Origin: Stentor coeruleus
Lineage: Eukaryota; Ciliophora; Heterotrichea; Heterotrichida; Stentoridae
Direction of reading: 5' to 3'
Length of the DNA stretch: 33,980 nt
Assembly (NCBI GenBank): GCA_001970955.1
Contig: MPUH01000805.1
Span: 1-33,980, forward strand
Shown: piece by piece, positions 1-10,187 of the stretch
Numbering within the stretch: the stretch's first letter is position 1
How the letters are laid out: every line of letters starts with the position of its first letter
Made by a program: the position numbers and the translations under genes
Notes under the pieces: generated by a model
The model's input: only the letters and a program-made list of their open reading frames with translations
Database searches by the model: none
Told to the model about the DNA's origin: nothing

Positions 1-1826
1 ATGCAAAGTATATGTTTTTGATTGTTTAAATATTAGTTTATTTAGTTATATATTTATCTAAGATATAGAATATTGGCATTCATAATCGAAATTTACATTA
101 AAATGAGAAGAATTAACATTTAGGAGTTCAATGAAGGTAGTGGAGAAGAGGTTTAGAATTTTATGATGTTAAAAAAAAGCCAGGATATTGTGTTGTTGAT
201 GTGTAAGGAATTCTTGAGAAGATGCGATAAAAATTGCAGATTGCTAATAATTTCAGCTTTGAGCCGGATGGGTATAAAAAAAATGCTTAGAATAATTGCT
301 GAAAGAGTGTTTCACTTGGAGAAAGATCAGTTTGTGCCTTTGCATAATGGTTTATAGGATCTTATTATAATTTATATGATTATTATATTTAACTAGTTTT
401 TATATCCAATGTATATTTCACTTTAATAATAAATTGTGATGGCAATGTTGCTATTGACTGGGAATTGTTTTTACAAGTAATTTTCATTGCTTATATAAAA
501 TCACAGTTTATTATACTAAAACATCGATTTAATGTAAAGAAAACAGCTTTAGTGTTTTTAATTTTATTAATGCCTTTTAAGAATTCAATTAAATAATGAT
601 TAATATATATTAAAATAATAAATTTTATTCCCCAACTGATGTTAATCTAAAAGCATCAAGACATGCTAACATTATTTTAGTATTGATTTCATTTTAGAGC
701 CCTTTTAGTGTATAGTAATTACATCTGAACTTGGTCTGCTTCTTCCTGGTTTTTAGGTCATTATTGACATTTCATCTATTTTTTAATGATCTCAGGGTGC
801 TTGCTTTTATCTTCCCCTTCTCTTTTTTATATACATGAATTTTCCCTATATAGCAACATTTGGATTCTTAAGCAATTTCCCCTTCTAAGTTTTAATGTAG
901 AATATCCCATTTTTGTCTTTTACAGCCTTCAAGTTATCAGAAACCTACCTAGATATGCTTTTCCAATCAAACCTTTTATATCTTTATCGTAATATTTGTC
1001 TATTTGCAGTCAAGTTTCTTGAGCTTCACGCCTATTTAAAGTTTATAGTCCCATAAAATTGCAATTCTGAGTTTAAATAAGAATCCTGCAAAATTTATCA
1101 CTTTATTTTATTTAAAAACTATCATTATATATAACCTTTTCTTATCTTTATCATGCTTAATCATATATTATTTGCTTTTATAGTTAAATATGTGATAATC
1201 ATGATAAGAATAATAGGATTATTACCCTTAAATAGGCTTCAGAATTAAAAACTATCTGCTAACTACCTATTATCTAATTATTTATCTCGGTGAAGATTAT
1301 TGCCACCTGCACTCTGGATATTGTGCTATTAAATATTAGTAGCTTTTAAAAACTCAATTTTTTGATTTATTATAGTTTGAGGATTTTTTTCCAAGCATTG
1401 ATAATTACAAATTTAAATAAATCATGATGCACTAGAAAAATTTCATTGAGTATTTACTGACGAGATTAATAAATGAATAGATTTATGGAAGCATATTTTT
1501 ATTGATTCACTTTTTAATGATTCAATGAGCACACTTGAAGTTTAAAGTCATAATTAAAGGTATTTATTAATTTGCTTATTCTATTTGTATTAGTTATTCT
1601 TTATGCAAACAAAAAGTTTTTTCAGTTTTTTTTAAAAATTTTTATTTCTTTAATATTGTGATCATTAGCCCTCCAAGTGGGGTATAAAAATACTGGCAGA
1701 GCAGTTATGGATATCATCTTGTCCATATATCACAATTAACATTACCAAGTTCTTCATCAAACTCAATTCTCTTTGAAGTGCAATTATAAACCAATTCTAA
1801 TGCGCATAAATTATCATCTAATCTAA
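1..1826. other. Spacer without a secure gene
   Basis: This AT-rich stretch has no frame I can defend as a gene. A 64-codon frame at 163-357 (+) extends upstream to an ATG at 103 only by crossing two TAG codons, and its G content is not biased to codon position 1. At about 1670-1835 on the minus strand, just past the LEO1 stop, a short frame looks coding by composition (about 14/11/8 G at codon positions 1/2/3) but has no start codon and meets TGA and TAA. Either could be the remnant of an old gene. No RNA gene or repeat was seen. Confidence 0.5.
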
Positions 1827-2471
1827 CTATTCATCTGAAATTAAACTTGGACTTCTATCTTCATCTGATTCTTCCAAAAAGTCTTCATTAGCTTTAAAAT
1901 CAAACTTGTTTTGTTCCTGTCTCTCTTTAGCTCTAATCTTCTGATCAATCTGTTGCTCACGCTGTTTCTTAATTTTTTCATGATTATTAAAGCTGTTTAT
2001 CACCTTTGTAGTTTTCTTAGGGTTCAAAGAGTTTTCCAAATTTCTCAAGAAAAAACTGTGCTTTATTGAATGTGGCTTGAACATAATTTTCTTCGCAGTC
2101 TCTTGTGCTTTAATATAAATTCCTCTATGCCTTATATATGAGAACGTATGAGGGTTTTCAGTAATCGTAACTTCAAAAGCTTCACCCCCAATAAACATTG
2201 TATAGCTTCCATCTTCCCACTTCACCAACTTAGCATTGCTTTCTTTTTTTCCTTCATTTTCCCTCCATCTAATATAATTCTCAATCCCACAACCTTTAAT
2301 CTGAGTCCTACCTTGCTCATCATCATATTCCACTGGATTTTCTGGAGCAAAAGTATCAACTTCAAATTTCTTTGGCTGAACCGACAAAACATTCCCTAGT
2401 TTAGCCAAAAACACAGGCTTCTGTCTTATTTCAGTGTAGATTTTGGGGACTGACTCTATTTTAGATGACAT
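1827..2471 (-). CDS. LEO1: LEO1-like subunit of the Paf1 transcription elongation complex
   Basis: The 214-aa product matches the core of Leo1, the Paf1-complex subunit that travels with RNA polymerase II in the nucleus and supports elongation and histone modification. Visible family motifs: FLAKLGNVLSVQPKKF at residues 21-36 (Leo1 proteins have a similar LPNFLSVEPRPF box), NYIRWR at 65-70, ESNAKLVKWEDGS at 77-89 and FKPHS at 131-135. The tail (165-214) is a charged helix followed by an acidic, serine-rich end, as is usual in Leo1. The long acidic N-terminal extension of animal and yeast Leo1 is absent, so this is a short version. The start is 29 bp from the start of the divergent plus-strand gene. 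The stop is TAG. The family call is firm. Confidence 0.93.
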   Translation of the reverse strand: MSSKIESVPKIYTEIRQKPVFLAKLGNVLSVQPKKFEVDTFAPENPVEYDDEQGRTQIKGCGIENYIRWRENEGKKESNAKLVKWEDGSYTMFIGGEAFEVTITENPHTFSYIRHRGIYIKAQETAKKIMFKPHSIKHSFFLRNLENSLNPKKTTKVINSFNNHEKIKKQREQQIDQKIRAKERQEQNKFDFKANEDFLEESDEDRSPSLISDE

Positions 2472-2500
2472 TATTTATTAACTATATATAAGCTAATAAT
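2472..2500. promoter_or_regulatory. Very short bidirectional intergenic region
   Basis: Only 29 bp separate the ATG of the minus-strand LEO1 gene from the ATG of the plus-strand gene at 2501. Any promoter and 5' UTR elements for both genes must lie here or inside the coding regions. The sequence is almost pure A/T. Calling it a shared promoter is inference from geometry. Confidence 0.55.
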
Positions 2501-3451
2501 ATGAATAAAAAGACCTTAAAAGATGACCTCATCAACTCTTTAGGACTTAACGTACAACTTTTCACAGGGATCTTTATTTCTGATATTTTACGTTTAAGAT
2601 ACAAAGAAGACTTGTCATTGAATTTGGTTAAGAGCTATCTTCAGTAGTTTTTATTTAGATATATTTCTGAAAGCGAGTTTTCTTTTAAATATTTACCTGA
2701 AAACCCCATAAATTCATCACGAGCTGTTCTTTTGTTCCCTGGGTGGCATACTGTTGTCCTTATTACTGATGAAGCTAAAACTGCATTTTTAATAGGAAAA
2801 GATTGGACCAGCTATAATTTGTCTAAAATCATTCCTGAAGATATATCTTTGAAGACATTGTATATACCTGAAGACCTTCATATTTCATATTACATATTGT
2901 CCATTGCTAGAGAAATTGTTATTAAATCCCCTAACTCAGCTGGATTTGAAAACTTTGCCGTTGCGGCTTGTAAAATTGAAAGTATTGAGGAAACTATTAA
3001 TGATGTTATTGGGTTTATTTATAAATACTCGCTTAAGTCACCTGCTGAAATAAATAGCTACTTGCAAAAGTATGAAGAAATTGCAGAACAAGATTCGCTG
3101 ATTTATTCTGTAAGCGATGAAGTAGACATATTTTCGTCACTAATTGCAAAATCACAAAGAATGAGTGAATGGATTAATTCAAAACTTAAAACTTCAAATG
3201 TGTCAATTGGCTCTTCAATTGCTAAATTTGATACTCTAGGAGTTGAGCTGAATAAGAATAATCCGTTTGAATTGGCAAGTAGTATTGATGATCGCTCTTC
3301 ATTAAATCCTTCAATAATTAGTGTTGATGAAATTATTGAACCAACTTTTGTAAGCTCCCTTCTTGAAATGGGAGCAAAGAAGAAAACAATTATAATGCAA
3401 ATTGAAGATAAGAAGGAAAGCTGCCATTGCGGAGTCTGCCCAATGATGTAA
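2501..3451 (+). CDS. Unknown protein, 311 aa, two exons with a 15-nt intron
   Basis: I do not recognise this family. The ATG at 2501 opens a frame that meets TAG at 2645. Removing a 15-nt intron (2644-2658) carries the frame on to TAA at 3449-3451, giving 143 + 793 coding bases and 311 aa. The upstream exon has codon use like its neighbours, so 2501 is preferred to the internal ATG at 2732. The protein is mildly acidic and serine-rich, with no signal peptide or membrane segment. It ends in a cysteine cluster, CHCGVCPMM, which could bind a metal. The region around LLFPGWHTVVLITDEAKTAF looks like a folded beta-rich core. It is divergent from LEO1. Confidence 0.8.
2644..2658 (+). other. 15-nt intron
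   Basis: gtagtttttatttag begins with GT, ends with AG and has A at position 10, like the other introns in this window. It contains the only in-frame stop (TAG) between the ATG at 2501 and the rest of the gene. Removing it keeps the frame. Confidence 0.82.
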
Positions 3452-3790
3452 GGTAGTAAAATCTTTTATGAAATAATTATGGATTTAAAATCAAAAACGA
3501 TTAGCATATCAAAAAAGTTTATAGGTAAAATTATATGCTTTTTTAAGTTTGTTGATTATAAATATATATTTTATTATTCTCTAAGCATTATAAAAATACT
3601 AAATTTATATTCTAAATTGAATAGTTGAATTGGATATAAGCATTAATACTGATCTAATTCTCAAAGAAAAATATATTAACTGCATGGTTATTTCTATTAA
3701 TAATTATAATATACTAAAAAGTACTTGATATTTAATCTCTAAATTGCTTTATATAAAAAATAAGTAAAGCTATTTAGAAGCTTATTAAAT
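3452..3790. other. Convergent 3' spacer
   Basis: This AT-rich spacer lies between two genes that end toward each other. I see no ORF, repeat or hairpin in it. It probably holds both 3' UTRs and polyadenylation signals. Confidence 0.6.
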
Positions 3791-5233
3791 TTAATTCCGC
3801 GAGAGCATGCTGGAAATGCTGCTATTCAAAAGTTCTTCAGTATCAACATCGCTTGGCTCATAATCATGATTTATATAAGGGTCCTGCAATTTGTACATAC
3901 TAATAGATTCATCTTTACTTATCTCACTTGATCTCTCTGATGCTAAATTCCTCAGTGCTTCGAGTTCTTTATAAGCATCATTAAGTGTTTTCGACGCTTT
4001 ATCCGCATCAAATTTAAAAAATTCATTTTGCGATTTCTGAGGTCTTTGACTATCAGCATCATACTTGAAAAAATCATCCTGTGACTTATGAGGTCTTTCA
4101 CTATCAGCAACAAACTTGTGAAAATCTTTCTGCAGCTTTTGAGGTTTTTCTTTTTCAACATCAACCTTAAAATAATCGCTCTGTAATTTTTGAGATTTTT
4201 CAGCATACGACTTATTAGCAAAAGGATTCTTATAAGCCCTTCTCTTAGCTATAAATTTACGAATAGATCTCTGTATAGCTACAATACTTTGCATAAAGTT
4301 TCGCTGCTTTTTTTTAGAAATATGTTTAACAGTTCCTAATTCAGCAAGCACAGTAAGTTGTGAGCAATTAGAATAATGTCTATACAAAGATCCAGCCAAA
4401 ATACAAGTGCAGATTTTAAGGGTTTTAGTGCTTTTAGATGACAAAGGCATTGCATTATTGAAATTATCTGAAGGCTTAATCGAACTTGAACTTCTTGATT
4501 GACGTTTCGAGCCACAAACACTTAAAGACAAAGTTTCTATAGTAAGTTTCTTTGGAATTACACTTAATACTTGAGACTTTGCAACTGATAAATTCCCAGA
4601 CCGAGATTGACTCATTAAAGGGCTTCTGCCAAAGTCTTTTTCAGAAAATTTCTTCGTCACATCACTTTCAATCTTCCTAGTCTCAGATTTAATCCCAAAA
4701 TCTCTTGTTTTCGGTCCCCGCATTATATTTTCTTTCTTAGGCACATAGTCTTCTTCATCTGAACTTTGGAGCAATGCCTCAGTATCAACTGAACTTACAA
4801 TTGACATATTCTCGCTTTCAACATCTAAGCTTGCTAGAATATCTTTAACTTGTTGTTTTTTAGCAGCTCTAGCCTTTGGTAAGTATTCATTAATATCAAA
4901 TTTTTCATTAGGAAGAAAATTTGATAATTTAGTTTTGGAATCAGCAAGTTCGTCTTCTTCTTGGATCATTTTAAGTGGGGTTGAGTGAAGGGGTTTCATG
5001 TGTGATGGGGGGTTGATTTTGGTTTTTTTGTTACGTTTTTTCAGTGATGAAAGGGTTTTTATTGAATTTTTGCCCGCTGGCTTTGAATTTACAGATGAAG
5101 TTTCAGAAGACATGTCACTTAGGAGATCTTCAGTGTCTATTGAGCTCACTGATGATGTTTCGCTTACGAGATATTTTTTGTAGTCTTGTTTGAACTGTTT
5201 TATGTAGTCTTCAAGACTTGCTGTGGCTGTCAT
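3791..5233 (-). CDS. IQ-motif protein with tandem 17-aa repeats and three DTExLL motifs
   Basis: The 480-aa protein is of unknown family and mostly low-complexity and charged. An IQ-type calmodulin-binding helix lies at about residues 316-335 (SIVAIQRSIRKFIAKRRAYK). Directly after it (346-412) come about four copies of a 17-aa repeat of the form K-S-Q-x-D/E-F-F-K-F/Y-D-A-D-S-x-R-P-Q. A short motif, DTExLL followed by serines, occurs three times: at about 33, 150 and 464, the last near the C-terminus. A cysteine/histidine patch lies at 274-290. No membrane segment or signal peptide is seen. The C-terminal region (about 410-435) may form a coiled coil. A calmodulin-regulated scaffold or cytoskeletal protein is a reasonable guess, but only the IQ motif supports it. 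The stop is TAA. Confidence 0.85.
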   Translation of the reverse strand: MTATASLEDYIKQFKQDYKKYLVSETSSVSSIDTEDLLSDMSSETSSVNSKPAGKNSIKTLSSLKKRNKKTKINPPSHMKPLHSTPLKMIQEEDELADSKTKLSNFLPNEKFDINEYLPKARAAKKQQVKDILASLDVESENMSIVSSVDTEALLQSSDEEDYVPKKENIMRGPKTRDFGIKSETRKIESDVTKKFSEKDFGRSPLMSQSRSGNLSVAKSQVLSVIPKKLTIETLSLSVCGSKRQSRSSSSIKPSDNFNNAMPLSSKSTKTLKICTCILAGSLYRHYSNCSQLTVLAELGTVKHISKKKQRNFMQSIVAIQRSIRKFIAKRRAYKNPFANKSYAEKSQKLQSDYFKVDVEKEKPQKLQKDFHKFVADSERPHKSQDDFFKYDADSQRPQKSQNEFFKFDADKASKTLNDAYKELEALRNLASERSSEISKDESISMYKLQDPYINHDYEPSDVDTEELLNSSISSMLSRN

Positions 5234-7144
5234 TTTATTATTTAAATATGAGTAGATGCTTTAAGGGATGAGGCAGTTTGTGAGATTATAGTAGATTAAC
5301 TTAGATTAAAATGCTGAATTTGAGTAGCTATATTGCCATAGAGTTTTTATTATATTTACAGAATAATTTCTCTTTTGGGCTGCTTAAATCATATATTGAT
5401 ATAGACTGCCTCAAATATTATGTTGTGTATTCACAATTATAAAAACTGTGTTATTGATTATTTGCCTAAATTCTTAGAATATTTACTCAAAGGGTAATAA
5501 GAGAAAAATAAAATTCGAAAGCAACCTTACCAACTTTTAAATCAGGCAAATTAATACTTGTAATCATTTCAAAAATGTATTGCAAAGCTTGAATATAACA
5601 ATGCTTTATAGGATCATCTTATTTAGCATATAAAAGTAATAAACTCTTATATACAGGATTTAAAGGATATCTCCTGATGCAAAAACTTTTAACAGGAATA
5701 TATAATTTATTCTTGCATATAGTCTTAAGATAGATCATCAACCGTATTAAGCAAATCTAATTTTTATTTTGAAATAAATAATTAATTAATACTTTTTGAT
5801 AAAAATAATATATGGCTCGAAATACATATTTATAATCAACGCACTTACTATTTAACGTTTTAATTAAAATATTTACTTTTAAGGATAAATATTTTAACTT
5901 TTAATTTGATAAATTTAGATAGACCTATAGAATAATGTAGAATCTTTGCTTAAATTGCTATAGCATTAGAAAGTTGCCGATAATAAAAAGAATATCTATT
6001 ACAATAAAGCTATAAATAGCAAATCTCCTGAATCATCTTCGGTGGAATCGAAAATCATTTCAATTATCATACAATAATTCAATTATATGATCATACTAAT
6101 TGTCCATATATATGAAGATTATTTTCCTCAAACCCAATTGCAAATCCATGCTTAAAACTTTTAGTCTTTAACTGGGAATTACCATTACAAGAGATGAATG
6201 CATGCTTTAGACATATCCAGTTGAGGATTCACATAAAATAAAAGCTTAAATCTCTATTTGTTTGCCTTATAGGCATATACTACTTTAGTTAATATTTTCC
6301 CTTGCGGTCAATCATGGATTTATCAACAGATACTTCCTTAGATTATAGCACTTAATTAGATTTTACTGAATATGATTTATAAGTCCTGATTAGAAAAAGC
6401 TTGTCAGTGTCTAATTGATTGCTAATATAAAAGTGGGAATCTATCATTTAAAATCTATTTCTCGACGTGATTGTTTTATCAATATATTGCCCCACATTCC
6501 TGTGCTTTCTAGTGAATAATATACAATGGCCTCACATAATCCCCATTATTTTTAGGGTTAAAATGTATTTTCTTGGCTCATTTGTCGTAATATCAATCAT
6601 CTTTCTCTGTTTCCAACGTATCTTCAACCAGCTTCAAATGCACAGTTATTAATTTTCTGTAATTTCTAAAGAATCTCCGCGTAAAAAGAGTATATGGGGA
6701 GGTATTTGACAAGCAAAGAATTCTTAAATCCTAATGCAACGCGAGACAATCTTTGATTATTCAAAGTTTGAAAGGATGAACTCAAATTCTTCCTGCTTGG
6801 CTTCTTTAATGGAAATAGAGACTAGTTCAACTATTTAATTACTATCATATATTTCTATGCTTGAAATATTAAAATATAAAATTAAGGCTAAACATAATAA
6901 GTCTGTTCGGGGAAACTAATTGAAGTATCATCTATACTTATAATTATATAAAGCATAATTTTAAGTGATTCATTTGATTACATATTTTATTATTACTAAC
7001 CCTGGTAATTATAATTACACATATCAATAATACTTATTACTAATTAAATGTTACTCTAATCTTACTCCGATAAACTAATTTTCACTAATTTCATATTTAA
7101 TTTTATAGTTTGCTAGCTTTTCTATTGATCTCCAGTTTATAATT
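5234..7144. other. Long AT-rich spacer
   Basis: About 1.9 kb without a defensible gene. If TAA/TAG/TGA are read through, long protein-like frames appear (for example from an ATG at 5311), but hand counts show no codon-position bias for G, so I do not call them. The longest stop-free stretch is 6467-6652 (+), 61 codons, and it has no recognisable content. Confidence 0.5.
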
Positions 7145-7582
7145 TTAAAATAATGAGCAATTTTTTGAGCATGAACACTTAACTTCATCTCTCATACTCT
7201 TATCTCTTTTTCTTTCATCGTTTTTCAAGGTGAAAATTCTTTTGAGAAGCTTTTGTCTTTCTTGTTTTTCCTTCAAAACACTTAGATTATATTCTAGCTT
7301 TTTATTAATCATTTGGACTTGCATCTTCATTGCATCTAGTTCTTTAAGAATCAGAGTTTGGGATAAAGAGAAATTGCCTGATGGCTGGATTTGGAAAAAA
7401 TTTTGGATATCAATTTCTATTTGAGTTTCGGCAAAACTGAACTGGAAATTTTCTAAGCTGGGGCTTTCAATTAAATTAGTATCTGGAGGGCCTATTCTTG
7501 AGGCTACGCTTGAAGGTATGTTAAACTGGTCACAATATTTACTCCCTTCTGATGTTCTATTTTCTCTTCCTATATTGTGCAT
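7145..7582 (-). CDS. Small unknown protein with a C-terminal coiled coil
   Basis: This 145-aa reading frame has no family I recognise. Residues 1-75 are polar and probably disordered, with several serine-proline pairs. Residues 80-130 form a strongly charged helix likely to be a coiled coil (KELDAMKMQVQMINKKLEY and following). The end is a small cysteine cluster, CSCSKNCSLF. There is no signal peptide or membrane segment. Codon use resembles the neighbouring genes, which is the main reason for calling it real. It is isolated, with more than 800 bp of spacer on each side. The stop is TAA. Confidence 0.65.
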   Translation of the reverse strand: MHNIGRENRTSEGSKYCDQFNIPSSVASRIGPPDTNLIESPSLENFQFSFAETQIEIDIQNFFQIQPSGNFSLSQTLILKELDAMKMQVQMINKKLEYNLSVLKEKQERQKLLKRIFTLKNDERKRDKSMRDEVKCSCSKNCSLF

Positions 7583-8425
7583 TTATTTTCTTATATGCAA
7601 ATCTCTCCAAAAGGCTACCATTAGAAAATATGGCTGATACAACTTGAAATTTAATAAGTTAATCAAGTAAACATGAAAATATTTATGTTCCTTTATATAT
7701 AAATAGTAAAAGGACTTACAAAAAGAGTAATACATAATTTTTGCATAGTTTTATAAAAACTCAATAAATGATATTCAAGACCACCTAAATATAATAGCCA
7801 CTATCAGTATATGAGAATTCCTAATATTCCATAAGAAATTATATTATAACTTCATAATCATACTAATCCATAATTTCATCTTGCTTCCCTCTTACAAAAA
7901 ATATCTCTACCAAATAATAATTTGCATAAGGATTTATTTTCTTATCACAACTTAATCAACTCATCAAATAGCTATTTTTCTAGTATCCTTTATAAATTTT
8001 ATAACCACATCCTAGATAATCATTATTAATCATAAAAAGGATTAAATTTGTTCTATAATAGAATCCTGAATCTATATCATAATTATACCAATAGCAAGTC
8101 TCATATAATTGTTATTACTTAATTATCCAATCTTAACTAGGTGTTTATTTTTCAAGCCCCANATCATAATTATACCAATAGCAAGTCTCATATAATTGTT
8201 ATTACTTAATTATCCAATCTTAACTAAGTGTCTATTTTTCAAGCCCCCTTATTATTATCTTTCCTATAACATATAATTATTTTTTAACTTCAATCTTAAA
8301 CATAACTATATCTGTACCTTAAATTTCACATTATAAACATTCTATTACTTTACCAATACAAAAATTTCTTTACTTGCTTCTGTCTCATTTCATAAATACA
8401 AAATTCTTCATGCTAAACTAAGCTT
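7583..8425. other. AT-rich spacer with a scaffold join
   Basis: No gene is seen. The spacer holds one of the four N positions, at 8162, flanked by a duplicated 85-bp segment (separate entry). The plus strand is C-rich and G-poor, fitting the 3' flanks of minus-strand genes here. Confidence 0.6.
8076..8247. repeat. 85-bp duplication around N at 8162 (probable assembly artefact)
   Basis: Bases 8076-8160 recur at 8163-8247 on the other side of a single N. The copies differ at two positions only (aactaggtgt versus aactaagtgt, and the next gtttat versus gtctat). That pattern suggests two alleles of one segment left unmerged by a scaffolder, not a biological tandem repeat. Confidence 0.85.
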
Positions 8426-8968
8426 TTACATCAAATAATTTGCTAATTTTTCTATAGATTTATTCCTTTTTCTTTTGATTTTAACCGGAAGGATACTATG
8501 TATTTTTATGATTTTTTTTAAAGAGTCTTCAATGAAGTTGTTGCGTTTTATAGTAGGCTTTTTATAGTCAACCAGCTTTGCTCGCTGATGTGCTTTTATC
8601 ATTGCTTTTACACTAATTCCTAAAGATTCAGTTAATTTATTGCTCATTATCCCAGGAATTTTCGGAATAACAGCAACTTTTGGTCTTAGTTCCCTGAGGT
8701 TAGAGAAATTACTTTTAACACGATGAGTATGCTTTTCTATACTCAATAAAATTGGAGTTTTCGATCTGAATTTAGGTACCTCTACAGACCTTTCTACACT
8801 ATTTTGCACTTTAGATGAATTTTCAGGGGTTGCCGTCCAAAAAATCTCCCCCCAACCTGCAACATCTTCATCATCATTAAATATGCTAAAGGCATTTAGA
8901 GTTTCGTTTGTAGTTTTTTCACTTTCAAGGTGTAAAGTTTTTAAGGAAACAAGCTCTTTATTGTTCAT
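8426..8968 (-). CDS. Unknown basic protein, 180 aa
   Basis: The frame encodes a hydrophilic 180-aa protein that I cannot place. The N-terminal third is acidic and contains a tryptophan-rich patch (DDEDVAGWGEIFW) around residues 32-44. The rest is basic, with runs such as KIKRKRNKSIEKL near the C-terminus that could act as a nuclear localisation signal or a nucleic-acid contact. There is no membrane segment, signal peptide or known domain. Codon use is like the neighbouring genes. The ATG is the first in frame, with AT-rich DNA upstream. The stop is TAA. Confidence 0.7.
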   Translation of the reverse strand: MNNKELVSLKTLHLESEKTTNETLNAFSIFNDDEDVAGWGEIFWTATPENSSKVQNSVERSVEVPKFRSKTPILLSIEKHTHRVKSNFSNLRELRPKVAVIPKIPGIMSNKLTESLGISVKAMIKAHQRAKLVDYKKPTIKRNNFIEDSLKKIIKIHSILPVKIKRKRNKSIEKLANYLM

Positions 8969-10187
8969 AATTGGACCTTATTATAAATAGAAATGAAATC
9001 GAATCTATATTTGATAATGATAATTTGAATGGGGAGAATTTTAGAATGGATTTGGTAATAGAAAATTTACTACTATATAGGATAGGAAACTTTATTGAAC
9101 TTTTTTAATTTTGCTATTTTCATTTTCTGAATAGGATTTTCGTTAGGTATTAATTGTTTATTGCTTAATATATATAATTTGATTATGATATTAATGCTTT
9201 ATTAGAATTTTTTTTGATTGAAAGTTAAGAAATTAAAGATAAGATACATTTTTTGGATATTAGTGATGAATCAGTTTTAATTTTAGAATTTTGCCTTATT
9301 TCAATCGAATTTGATATCTTAGGATAATTGATTGGAATTGAAGACTGCATATTTTATTAAAGATGATTATTAAGATATAAATTATATCAAATTATTGATT
9401 TGCTATCAAAACTCAAAATATGTTTAAAGCTATACTATTAATGATTTTGATTTAATTTGTTAAAAGAAATACAAAACTATTACTATTAGTAAAAGCAATT
9501 ATAATAATAGATTAAGAGAAGACTTATTTTCCATTAAAATTCTGTTTCTGATTAGAAACAATACATAAAATATTAAACTTAAAAATCTTCGCGAATTTTC
9601 AATACTCTACTAAATTTATGATATCTATAACTGATAACTAAACCTCTCAATTTGAAACCACTATTTATTAAGCTTCTACTGAATATATCTTTAAAATCGT
9701 TTTCTTATAAATTTAACTATATTATCTAATACAAATCTTTTTCACAACAACAAAAAACAGATAAAAGAAGCTTACCCCAAACTTTTCCCACTACTCATAA
9801 TCACTTTAAAACAGTATTTCTTCAAAAATTTAATAACCCCGTCAAAGTCTTTTATAATTTTTAAATTCCTTCATATAACAATGTCCTAAATAATATTCCC
9901 CTAAACATAATTTCATTACTAAAACAGTCTATTATCTTTTTCAACATCCTAAATTCTAACCTATCGATTCCCTTTAAAATTTCACTTTATCATAGCCCAA
10001 ATCATACTTTCATATTAATCACATTCTCCTCATAATCTCTTCAATTTCCTTCTTCTAATCCTTCTAAATCTTCTCCATACTTTTTCCCCAACAAAACTCA
10101 TAGTCAAACTCTCATAAAAAATTAATTTCTAGCTTCTTCATCCAAAACGATGACATTATAAAATATCTTATATAAAAATATATAAAT
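8969..10187. other. Divergent spacer with a strand-composition switch and a coding-like relic
   Basis: The spacer lies between the starts of two divergent genes. To about 9.5 kb the plus strand is G/T-rich and C-poor. From about 9.55 kb to the channel start it is C-rich and G-poor; for example 9901-9960 has 13 C and 1 G. So the strand matching each downstream transcript is C-rich upstream of its own gene. A stop-interrupted coding-like frame at 9046-9366 is listed separately. No hairpin or long repeat was seen. Confidence 0.6.
9046..9366 (+). pseudogene. Coding-like frame interrupted by seven TAA codons
   Basis: From an ATG at 9046 a single frame runs 106 codons to a TGA at 9364. It is interrupted at 9106, 9151, 9166, 9175, 9226, 9283-9328 and 9358 by TAA only (seven in all). 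The part after 9181 has a clear coding bias (about 19 G at codon position 1 against 10 and 7 at positions 2 and 3). The inferred product is rich in Leu, Ile, Asp and Glu (for example KIHFLDISDESVLILEF), with no family recognised. It may be a relic gene, or chance in a G-rich strand upstream of the divergent minus-strand gene. Confidence 0.3.

Noticed and set aside
163-357. 64-codon plus-strand frame near the window start
   Set aside because: No codon-position bias toward position 1 G, no recognisable product, and upstream extension crosses two TAG codons.
5311-6700. Long protein-like translation when TAA/TAG are read as Gln and TGA as Trp
   Set aside because: Two different frames look equally protein-like, and hand counts of G at codon positions 1/2/3 are flat (about 20/20/17 and 17/16/17). 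AT-rich DNA gives this impression by chance; it is a caution for the relic calls above.
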